Part shown: positions 57,901 to 64,000 of the stretch, piece after piece
Position numbering within the stretch: the first letter of the stretch is position 1
Layout: every line of letters begins with the position of its first letter
Source: Mercenaria mercenaria
Lineage: Eukaryota > Mollusca > Bivalvia > Venerida > Veneridae
Assembly: GCF_021730395.1 (NCBI RefSeq)
Contig: NC_069362.1
Coordinates: 38,272,501-38,336,500, forward strand
Direction: 5' to 3'
Length of the DNA stretch: 64,000 nt
Notes under the pieces: generated by a model
The model's database searches: none
What the model was told of the DNA's origin: nothing
What the model saw: the letters and a program-made list of their open reading frames with translations, nothing else
Made by a program: the position numbers and the translations under genes

Positions 57901-58087
57901 CATCTACTCCGGAGTCTCGTGGAGTACCATTACAGACAGCGTAGTTTCGTTGCCTAGCGCCAACATCAGGTGTTGCACTTCTATGGTTTTTCATCATTCC
58001 TTTGATGCCATGGTGCTTTGTCTTCACAATTAGGTGACAACAATGGTCTGTGAGAAATGCTATAAGGAACATTCCTACTATACCAAG
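42721..58087 (-). CDS. SLC36A: SLC36-type proton-coupled amino-acid transporter, C-terminal six coding exons
   Basis: Exons 58087-57094, 55760-55666, 47228-46949, 44602-44472, 43446-43341 and 42908-42721 join in phase by GT-AG, coding for 597 residues to the stop. Family marks: LGIVGMFLIAFLTDHCCHLI (TM2), YGDVGNLAYG, LTQFGFCVNYFIFIGNTL (TM3), LIRNVRYLGVISMVANL, FGMVTGAFEGIGLVIPVESS across an exon junction, GYLKYGKDV, LTFPLQIYPVIEIIE and FVGAVGSSVLAFILPCLFHL. SLC36 proteins carry small amino acids with protons across plasma or lysosomal membranes. Unusual: long acidic inserts between TM2 and TM3, a large Thr/Asn-rich loop before TM4, and a later cytosolic insert with DKKPLL, a possible lysosomal dileucine signal. 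The first exons (start, TM1) lie right of 58087 and were not found. Confidence 0.9.
43341..43446 (-). CDS. SLC36A: SLC36 penultimate exon
   Basis: Acceptor GTACTTCAG|GTACCAG, donor TTTGTAG|GTAAGA; VPAWKRNMLRISIVVVAAGL then AVILKDNFAYVGAFVG, matching the SLC36 helix that follows the conserved W-K-R-x-x-L-R loop. Confidence 0.88.
43605..43840. repeat. 27-bp minisatellite in an SLC36 intron, ~9 copies
   Basis: Unit AACTTCACACATGTATTCTT-TGAATGT. It lies upstream of exon 43446 but does not resemble exon sequence. The many open frames come from the 27-base period. Confidence 0.93.
44472..44602 (-). CDS. SLC36A: SLC36 exon with acidic cytosolic insert
   Basis: Acceptor TATATACAG|GTAGAAT, donor GACAGT|GTATGT. 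Encodes RICGPSKQKLPRAEEEGEDE, ALMPQDKKPLLDHKDLVAHV, PDS. The DKKPLL motif fits [DE]xxxL[LI] sorting signals (inference). The segment is absent or shorter in vertebrate SLC36 members as I recall them. Confidence 0.85.
44829..45067. mobile_element. ~240-bp palindromic MITE, copy 1
   Basis: Nearly full-length inverted repeat: TGGGAAAACCAACATAGTGG...GACCAGCATGGATCC on one side and its complement on the other, with a loop near 44935-44960. A sister copy lies at 55209-55453. Confidence 0.85.
45840..46990 (-). repeat. 56-59-bp array of SLC36 exon end plus splice donor, ~20 copies
   Basis: Each unit, on the minus strand, carries GAGATCATAGAGAAATACCT, GTTCAGTGAAG|GTAAGATAC and AGATATATCCAGTTAGA. The rightmost unit is the true 3' end of exon 47228-46949 (YPVIEIIEKYLFSEG). 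The other ~19 run into the intron, and nearly all keep the donor. Units of 57 keep the frame; those with extra AT pairs are 59. Confidence 0.93.
46949..47228 (-). CDS. SLC36A: SLC36 exon ending in the donor array
   Basis: Acceptor ATGAAACAG|GTGATACC; the first usable donor is AGTGAAG|GTAAGA. Encodes VIPVESSMVGNRHLFSAFLH, the TM helix ILFLTAVLGCFGILGYLKYG, NTNIPPGNPVSMAVNIGICL, GILLTFPLQIYPVIEIIEKY, LFSEG. If the first donor is missed, the frame stays open for four more 19-residue units to 46683. Confidence 0.9.
47240..48170. other. SLC36 intron with a tRNA-like SINE head
   Basis: Apart from the tRNA-like segment at 47609-47690, this intron stretch holds no recognised feature. Confidence 0.4.
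47609..47690 (+). ncRNA. tRNA-like sequence (SINE head)
   Basis: An A-box-like TGGCAGTATTGGTAAAGAC is followed about 35 bases on by B box GGTTCAATTCC (47664-47674), then GCGGGCATC and a T-run typical of pol III stop. The arms do not fold into a standard cloverleaf, so a tRNA-derived SINE is likelier than a functional tRNA gene. Confidence 0.5.
48178..49631 (+). mobile_element. Modular repeat, GGACCATGATGGTCC subfamily
   Basis: Head AACAAGAGGACAATGATGGT-CC, AATCACTCACCTCTTCCC; ten ~135-bp units; tail hairpin CTCACC-TTGTCACTTTGTGACA-GGTGAG then CTAATAAAA. Confidence 0.8.
49640..50418 (+). mobile_element. Modular repeat, headless, CTCATCC...GGTGAGCTGAAAA tail
   Basis: Four to five ~150-bp units (ACAAGGACAATTTGTGTGAA, AAGTGACCATGGC) follow the tail of the previous element directly. 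The tail GCTCATCCCAAGCACTGTGC-TCAGGTGAGC is hairpin-like. No head is seen; this one was probably invaded or truncated at its 5' end. Confidence 0.6.
51051..54894. mobile_element. 3.84-kb TA-flanked element with GGTGGAAA subterminal arrays
   Basis: Inverted ends CCCGTCCCTAGATTTGCCAC, flanked by TA at 51049-51050 and 54895-54896. The terminal ~350 bp left and ~470 bp right are packed with short motifs (GGTGGCATT, GGTGGAAA, TTTGCCAC). The interior has a repeat-like block (51590-52065: TGACCTTTGACC, GACTGACCAACATCTGC), a nested MITE (53803-53999) and no recognisable transposase. Non-autonomous; the TA suggests Tc1/mariner-type insertion. Confidence 0.8.
53803..53999. mobile_element. ~197-bp MITE with TACTGTGAAATCATT ends
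   Basis: TACTGTGAAATCATTTTTAT on the left is complementary to AAATGATTTCACAGTA on the right. The interior includes inverted GCGCGAAA/TTTCGCGC-like pieces. It is nested in the 3.84-kb element. Confidence 0.75.
55209..55453. mobile_element. ~245-bp palindromic MITE, copy 2
   Basis: CATATGAGCTGTGCCATGGG on the left and CATGGCACGGCTCATATG on the right; the interior matches 44829-45067. Confidence 0.85.
55666..55760 (-). CDS. SLC36A: SLC36 exon with the AFEGIG motif
   Basis: Acceptor GGTTTACAG|ATTTCAAG, donor GGACTG|GTAAAC, phase 1 to 0. Encodes (D)FKISESIVKFRIEGFPVF, FGMVTGAFEGIGL. AFEGIG is the best-conserved motif of the family and continues as VIPVES in the next exon. Confidence 0.92.
55933..56116 (-). 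ncRNA. tRNA-derived SINE
   Basis: On the minus strand GCCTCGAAAGCCTAGTGGTA-GAGCG (A box) and GGTTCGATCCC (B box, 56056-56066), then a body AAAAATGGTACCAGTGGCTC...TTGGCATTCAGC. An eroded relative is at about 34229-34345. It sits in an SLC36 intron. Confidence 0.7.
56366..56812 (+). mobile_element. Modular repeat, GATGCCCCCGGTGGCATC subfamily
   Basis: Head hairpin GATGCCCCCGGTGGCATC; two ~190-bp units (AAGGTCAAACTGA, GGTCACAGGTTACATCTGCA, GACGAAACGGTCCCATTTGG); GGATAGACGAACGAACGGAC; tail GCCTCCCGCATCAGTAGATG-CCGGGGGGCAT then AAAAA. Confidence 0.75.
57094..58087 (-). CDS. SLC36A: SLC36 large exon (TM2 to TM5 with long loop)
   Basis: Acceptor ATAATTTCAG|CTTGGT, donor ATAATTG|GTAAGT; 331 codons plus one base. 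Order: TM2; a ~65-residue Asp/Ser-rich stretch (RDSGVDDDEASPC, SDSEDNSDYEVV); MSYGDVGNLAYG; TM3; a loop of ~140 residues; then TM4-5 (KILVVSPLIVFILFALIRNV, VISMVANLSILFGCVSVLVF). The loop carries several Asn-x-Ser/Thr sites and about eight repeats of the form T-x-LPN[IV]T. Confidence 0.92.
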
Positions 58088-58837
58088 CTGAAATTATACA
58101 GAAATAAATTTATTATAATGCTGTCTTATTGCAGATAACTGGAGGCATTAACAACAGTATGTGTAATGGTACTATGACTATACATAAATTAAACAACTTC
58201 TAAAAGCATTGCTGCACAAATTATCAATTACCAGTTATATTTTCTATTCTTTTACATGTCCTTTTTATGTCAAGAAAATTATGAGTTGATTTTATAAATT
58301 ATCTTGATGCAAAAAAAAAAAAAAAACTAACAAATTTTATGTACCCCTTTCTTGGGCTCTTAATGGAACATATCCATTTTCTTCACCTTTAGCCTGCTGG
58401 TTGCAAATTATTCTGCCTTTGCAAGCAGTGAAGACCAAGAACAACTTGTCCATGCAGACTGATCTTGGTCTGCACTGTTCACTATTTAGTCAGTAAGTTT
58501 TCAGTGAACATCCCTTCAAAAAATAAATGGCATTGCTCAAATTGAATGATGGACCATTGCATGAACATTTTGGTAAAATTCTAAGACAACCATAATCTAG
58601 GAGTTGTTTTTTAATGAAAAACTTTCATCTTCCACCACTTACAATGCAGAAATTGTAAAAACCACAAATTAATGGCTACAAGTCCAGGCATAACATTCCA
58701 ATGATATACACCACTAGGCTTGACAGTGGTAACTCCTGCGAAGTTTGGTGGAATACCAACCACTGGCATGAGAAGTAGCACAGATCAAAGAATTTGACAA
58801 ATCAAGGGTCAAGACCCCATTAAAAACATGATGATAA
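58088..58837. other. SLC36 intron, no upstream exon recognised
   Basis: Contains an A-run near 58310-58325, a short dispersed repeat (58384-58553) and a weak repeat similar to text near 62430-62690 (GTTTGGTGGAATACC). Confidence 0.4.
58384..58553. mobile_element. Short dispersed repeat of the 16536 family
   Basis: CACCTTTAGCCTGCTGGTTG, TTTGCAAGCAGTGAAGACC, GATCTTGGTCTGCACTG, TAGTCAGTAAGTTTTCAGTG in the same order as at 16536-16691. Confidence 0.65.
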
Positions 58838-61514
58838 CTAGAGCTATCACTAAAGGTGATGAATGTACCCACCCCCTCCCCCATGCACTGACACAGTACA
58901 TTGCATAATTATGTGGACTGTATGTATATAGACTGTATGTATACAGTACAGTAACAAAATACAAAGTCCCATAACTTTGCAGAATATTCATCTAAAAGAA
59001 CGTAACATGCACCATGCACAACTAGGGTTGGTACTGATCACTTGTGTGAAGTTTCATTGAATTGTGTACAAGGATTTGGAAGATTAGGCATGCACAAGAT
59101 TGCATATGCAGACTGTATGTACATAGTATGTTAACAAGAAACAAAGTCCCATAACTCTGCAATTTTTGTTGTTGATAGAGCCTAACATGCCCCATGCACA
59201 ACTACTGTTGGTACTGATCACTTGTGTGAAGTTTCATTAAATTGTGTCAAGGGGATGAGGAGAGATGGTGTGCACAAGATTGTGTCTATGTATATAGTAT
59301 AGTAACAAACAAGAGGACCATGATGGTCCTGAATCGCTCACCTCTTCCCACATGACCCAGTTTTGAGTATGATGTCGTTTTTACTATTATTTGACATAGT
59401 GATCTAGTTTTTGAGCTCATGTGACCCAGTTTTGAACTTGACCTAGATATTGTCAAGATAAAAATTCTGTCCAATTTTCATGACGATCCATTGAAAAATA
59501 TGGTCTCTAGAGAGGTCACAAGGTTTTTCTATTATTTGACCAATTGACCTAGTTTTCAAAGGTACGTGACCCTGTTTTAAACTTTATCTAGATATCATCA
59601 AGGTGAACATTCTCACTAATTTTCATGAAGATCTCATGAAAAATATGGCCTCCAGAGAGGTCACAAGGTTTTTCTATTTTTATACCTACTGGCCTAGTTT
59701 TTGACCGCACGTGACCCAGTTTCGAATCTGACCTAGATATCATCAAGGTGAACATTCAGATCAATTTTCATGAAGATCCATTGAAAAATATGGCCTCTAG
59801 AGAGGTCAAAAGATTTTTCTAATTTTAGACCTACTGACCTAGTTTTTGACCGCAGTTGACCCAGTTTCAAACTTGACCTAGATATCATCAAGATGAACAT
59901 TCAGACCAACTTTTATACAGATCCCATGAAAAGTATGACCTCTAGAGAGGTCACAAGGCTTTTTTATTATTTGACCTACTGACCTAGTTTTTTATGGCAC
60001 GTGACCCAGTTTCAAACTTGACCTAGATATCATCAAGGTGAACATTCTGACCAATTTTCATGAAGATCCATTCAAAGGTATGGCCTCTAGAGAGGTCACA
60101 AGGTTTTTCTATTTCAAGACCTACTGACCTTGTTTTTGATCGCAGTTGACCCAGTTTCAAACTTGACCTATGTATCATCAAGATAAACATTCAGACCAAC
60201 TTTCATACACATCCCATGAAAAATATGGCCTCTAGAGAGGTCACAACGTTTTTTCATTATTTGACCTACTGACCTACTTTTTGACGGCACGTGACCCACT
60301 TTCGAATTTGACCTAGATATCATCAAGATGAACATTCCCACCAATTTTTATGGAGATCCATTCACAAGTATGGCCTCTAGAAAGGTCACAAGGTTTTTCT
60401 ATTTGTAGACCTACTGACCTAGTTTTTGAACGCACATGACCCTGTTTTGAACTTGATCTAGATATCATCAAGATGAACATTCAAACCAACTTTCATATAG
60501 ATCCCATGAAAAATATGGCCTTAAGAGAGGTCACAAGGTTTTTATATTATCTGACCTACTGACCTAGTTTTTGAAGGCACATGACCCAGTTTCAAACTTG
60601 ATCTAGATATCATCAAGGTGAACATTCTGACCAATTTTCATGAAGATCTCATGAAATATATGGCCTCTAGAGAGGTCACAACGTTTTTCTATTTTTAGAC
60701 CTACTGACCTAGTTTTTGACCACACGTAACCCAGTTTCGAAATTGATCTAGATATCATCAAGATGAACATTCAGATCAACTTTCATACAGATCCCATGAA
60801 AAATATGGCCTTTAGAGAGGTCACAAGGTTTTTCTATTATTTGACCTACTGACCTAATTTTTGAAGGCACATGATCCAGTTTCAAACTTGACCTAGATAT
60901 CATCAAGGTGAACGTTCTGACCAATTTTCCTGAAGATCTTGTGAAATATATGGCCTCTAGAGAGGTCACAAGGTTTTTCTATTTTTAGACCTACTGGCCT
61001 AGTTTTTGATGGCACGTGACGCAGTTTCCAACTTGACCTAGATATCATCAAGGTGAATATTCTGACCAACTTTCATAAAGATCCCATGAAAAATGTGACC
61101 TCTAGAGTGGTCACAAGCAAAAGTTTACGGACGGACGCACGGACGGACGGACGCCGCGCGATCACAAAAGCTCACCTTGTCACTTTGTGACAGGTGAGCT
61201 AAAAACAAAGTCCTGTAACTCTGCAAATTTTTTTTCTGAAAGAACCTAACATGCCCCATGCACAACTACTGTTGTTTCTGATCATTTGTGTAAAGTTTCA
61301 TTAAATTGTGTCAAGGGGATGAGGAGAGATGGTGCCCACAAGATTGTCTCTATGTATATAGTATAGTAACAAAAAACAAAGTCCCGTAACTCTGCAAATT
61401 TTATTTCTGAAAGAACCTAACATGCACAACTACTGTTGTTACTGATCACTTGTGTGAAGTTTCATTAAATTGTGTCAAAGGGATGAGGAGAGATGGTGCA
61501 CACAAGATTGTGTC

Positions 61515-61549
<35 letters not shown>

Positions 61550-61612
61550 AACCTCAAACCAGTATACCCCCTCCCACCCCTTACAACTTTGTTGTCGGGG
61601 GGGTACAATAAG
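58836..61612 (+). mobile_element. Modular repeat, TACCCACCCCC/GGGGGGGTAC subfamily, interrupted
   Basis: Head ACTAGAGCTATCACTAAAGG-TGAT, TGTACCCACCCCCTCCC; ~165-bp units (AACAAAGTCCCATAACTCTG, ATGCCCCATGCACAACTACT, GTGTGAAGTTTCATTAAATT); GACGGACAGACAGACAG; tail ACCCCCTCCC...GGGGGGGTACAAT. The element at 59310-61202 is inserted into its second/third unit. Confidence 0.8.
59310..61202 (+). mobile_element. Modular repeat, GGACCATGATGGTCC subfamily, nested and with defined ends
   Basis: Starts CAAGAGGACCATGATGG and ends GGTGAGCTAA. About thirteen ~135-bp units; GGACGGACGCACGGACGG; terminal hairpin at 61171-61198 (CTCACCTTGTCAC-TTT-GTGACAGGTGAG), directly followed by CTAA. The sister unit of the host at 61365-61385 (AGTAACAAAAAACAAAGTCC) gives the empty site: the flanks join exactly, with no certain target duplication. 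Confidence 0.85.
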
Positions 61613-61678
61613 CACAAATATGCTTGTGAGTTTTGGTGAGACTCAGCCCAATTGTATTAGTAGTGCTTACAGTGTAAA

Positions 61679-62407
61679 ACAAGAGCTGTCTCTTTTTGAA
61701 GGCACATGCCCCCGATGGCACTTTGAATGAATAGTTATGGCCGATGTTAGAGTTTAGGACCTTTGACCTATGGACCTGGGTCTTGCGCGCGACACATTGT
61801 CTTACTGTGGTACACATTCATGCCAAGTTATTTGAAAATCCATCCATGGATGACAAAGATATGAACCGGACACGCCCATCAATGCACTATCCTTTAACGT
61901 CTAAGTGTGACCTTGACCTTTGAGCTACGGACCTGGGTCTTGCACGCGACACGTCGTCTTACTGTGGTACACATTCATGCCAAGTTATTTGAAAATCCAT
62001 CCATGGATGACAAAGATATGGACCAGACACGCCCATCAATGCACTATCCTTTAACGTCTAAGTGTGACCTTGACCTTTGAGCTACGGACCTGGGTCTTAC
62101 GCGCGATACGTCGTCTTACTGTGGTACACATTCATGCCAAGTTATTTGACAATCCATCCATCGATGACAAAGATATGGACCGGACACGCCCATCAATGCA
62201 CTATCCTTTAACGTCTAAGTGTGACCTTGACCTCTGAGCTACGGACCTGGGTCTTGCGCACAACACGTCGTCTTACTGTGGTACACATTCATGCCAAGTT
62301 ATTTGAAAATCCATCCATCGATGACAAAGATATGGACCGGACAGGAAAATTGCGGACAGACTGACAGACGGTTCAAAAACTATATGCCTCCCTTCGGGGG
62401 CATAAAA
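61679..62407 (+). mobile_element. Modular repeat, ATGCCCCC/GGGGGCAT subfamily, copy 2
   Basis: Head AACAAGAGCTGTCTCTTTTT, GCACATGCCCCCGATGGC; four ~185-bp units as at 26300; GACAGACTGACAGACGG; tail hairpin ATGCCTCCCTTCGGGGGCAT then AAAAA. Confidence 0.8.
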
Positions 62408-64000
62408 ATGACAAATTAAGGGTCATAACTCCACCGAAGATCAATAAAGCAGGACATGCCCATAATATGCATAATAAGACTTGGCACTGATCACTCTTGT
62501 AATGTTTGGCAAAATTCCGTAGAATAATAATAAATAGAAGTCGCTGAAACATGATAAAACTTTATGAATCAGGGTCCATAACTCTGCTGATAATCATCAA
62601 AATGGAAAACACCAAGAATACGCAGAACTAGGCTTGGCAATGATCACTCCTGTAAAGTTTGGTGTAAATCTGCAAAGTGGTGTCAAAGGTGTTGCTTGGG
62701 CAAACTTTGTGACAGACAGATAGATTGACAGATGGACTGCCTGACAGCGCTAAATCAATATGTCTCTTCCACTACATTTGGGAGACATAACAATAAATCA
62801 AAGGCCTGAATGGTCTGAGTCGGCTAATGATTGATGTACTGACAGTATAGTCTACCAGTTTCAGTTTGTTTTTAGTTTTTTTCTTAAAATTTCATAACAC
62901 AGCTCGATATTTACCCAAAATATTATATCCGGATACGATTACACTTTTCTCCAGTTTGAACAATATATTTTACAAATTGTGATGATACGAAGACATTTAG
63001 CAGCAATTGGCAGTATCTGACATTGAAGTTTACGGTTAAATTACCTCTTATTTAAATCTTTTCAGATCTACTTTCGATTTCAAAAACTACAAGAAAATAC
63101 AATTTAATGTTTCGCCGATTTGTTAATTTCTCGAAAAATAAGAATTAAAATCATTTTTAATATCAGTAGTAACTAAACAAACCAGTAAGAGCTTCTTCTT
63201 CCGATAATTTATCCGTTTACTGACTGCAAAATTCAACCCACGCAAAGTTTATAGAAATCATACGATGCGTGTTTACGTTCAATGTGGGAGAATTAAGGCT
63301 GATCGGCTATGTTACCTAACGCATCCAGACGATTCAGATTTGTTTTTAAAAAGCATTGTGTGCGTTTCTGTAATTTATATACGTTTTTATACGCTTAGAA
63401 ATTATTAGACATGCGAATTGCATTATTTCTATACGTAATTTACGCTAATACGCATCTTATCTGGAGCCCTGCTGAACTATTTTTTGTCTTTCGCTGGATG
63501 TTACCCAAGCTTTGTAAGCCTGCGCAATTCTTAAAATGCACATTTATGCTTAATGAGTTACATTCGAGAATTGCACAATTACAAGTCATAAATATGACAG
63601 ATTACATCGTATATTGGTCATAGCAAAGGGAATTGACACAACTTAACTTCATTCATGCAGTGAACTGTTTGAAGTTTGAGAAATCTAATGGAACTACATC
63701 CCTTCACTGTGTTATTTGGTCCATTTAGAGAATCGTTGGATAGCAAGGACTCGTCAAAAGGCTTTCAGCCTTTAGCCGACTCAAAAATCAGAAAGATATG
63801 AGCAAATGTTACAAGTGTGCCTATTTTCTGCTCATAGTTACGAAAGATTTATATACATTTACTTGACAAAAATATAAACTGCTCTAGATAATCTGTATCT
63901 GACTGATTGCATCTATTCTACAACTGGCAAAAGTACTTACAGTTAAGGTATAGGTCCACGTTTTGGAGAAAAAAGTTCGAACGTCATCAAATCATAGAAA
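62408..64000. other. Right end: weak repeat then unique DNA, no gene seen
   Basis: 62410-62790 holds two ~165-bp units (GGTCATAACTC, TTGGCACTGATCACTCTTGT) ending GACAGACAGATAGATTGACA. From 62800 to the end no repeat or coding exon is recognised; the 70-codon frame at 63411-63623 has no family features. The SLC36 first exon is not evident here. Confidence 0.4.

Noticed and set aside
63930-64000. Possible SLC36 upstream exon ending ACT|GTAAGT on the minus strand
   Set aside because: The translation does not resemble SLC36 TM1 and the phase cannot be tested at the window edge.

Overview
The window looks like a piece of a marine bivalve genome, probably a venerid-type clam (inference). It is AT-rich and animal-like, with split genes, GT-AG introns and minus-strand transcription. 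It is crowded with bivalve-style dispersed repeats: long tandem bodies ending in GACGGACGG and a GGTGAGCTAAAA tail, palindromic MITEs, tRNA-derived SINEs and minisatellites. No prokaryotic or viral gene set, LTR element or CRISPR array is seen. Most open reading frames of 60-120 codons lie in repeats and are not genes.

Three host genes are supported, all on the minus strand. (1) About 2.7-3.1 kb: the first coding exon and promoter of a secreted selenocysteine glutathione peroxidase, with an in-frame TGA at the Sec codon; its later exons are outside the window or unrecognised. (2) 8.0-24.0 kb: a five-exon gene whose exon phases all match. It encodes a secreted protein of about 374 residues: leader, PAN/Apple-like domain, Thr-rich linker and four repeats that look like a hemopexin-type propeller. 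Its two middle exons are present twice because of a 3.87-kb tandem duplication. (3) 42.7-58.1 kb: the last six coding exons of an SLC36-type amino-acid transporter, with an unusually long Thr/Asn-rich loop; the first exons are not in view.

Layout: 1-2.36 kb, long terminal inverted repeat (TIR) element; 2.7-3.1 kb, GPx exon; 3.23-6.72 kb, minisatellite split by a 3.05-kb TIR element carrying an eroded copy of the GPx 5' region; 8.0-24.0 kb, PAN/propeller gene with a LINE fragment, palindromic elements and the duplication in its introns; 24-42.7 kb, intergenic DNA filled with hairpin-ended modular repeats; 42.7-58.1 kb, SLC36 gene with a 20-copy array grown from an exon end plus its splice donor, and a 3.84-kb TA-flanked element; 58.1-64 kb, nested repeats and unique DNA.

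The most interesting patterns are: (a) tandem arrays seeded at exon-intron junctions that multiply splice donors or acceptors, seen three times in two genes, plus a LINE whose target duplication copies a donor; (b) a superfamily of dispersed elements with different bodies but the same architecture, in which the hairpin stems differ between subfamilies yet stay paired, ending in a hairpin and CTAA with one datable nested insertion; (c) a TIR element that appears to have captured a GPx promoter and first exon; and (d) two palindromic elements with minisatellite arms, TACGG ends and 6-bp target duplications, which bound the 3.87-kb duplication.
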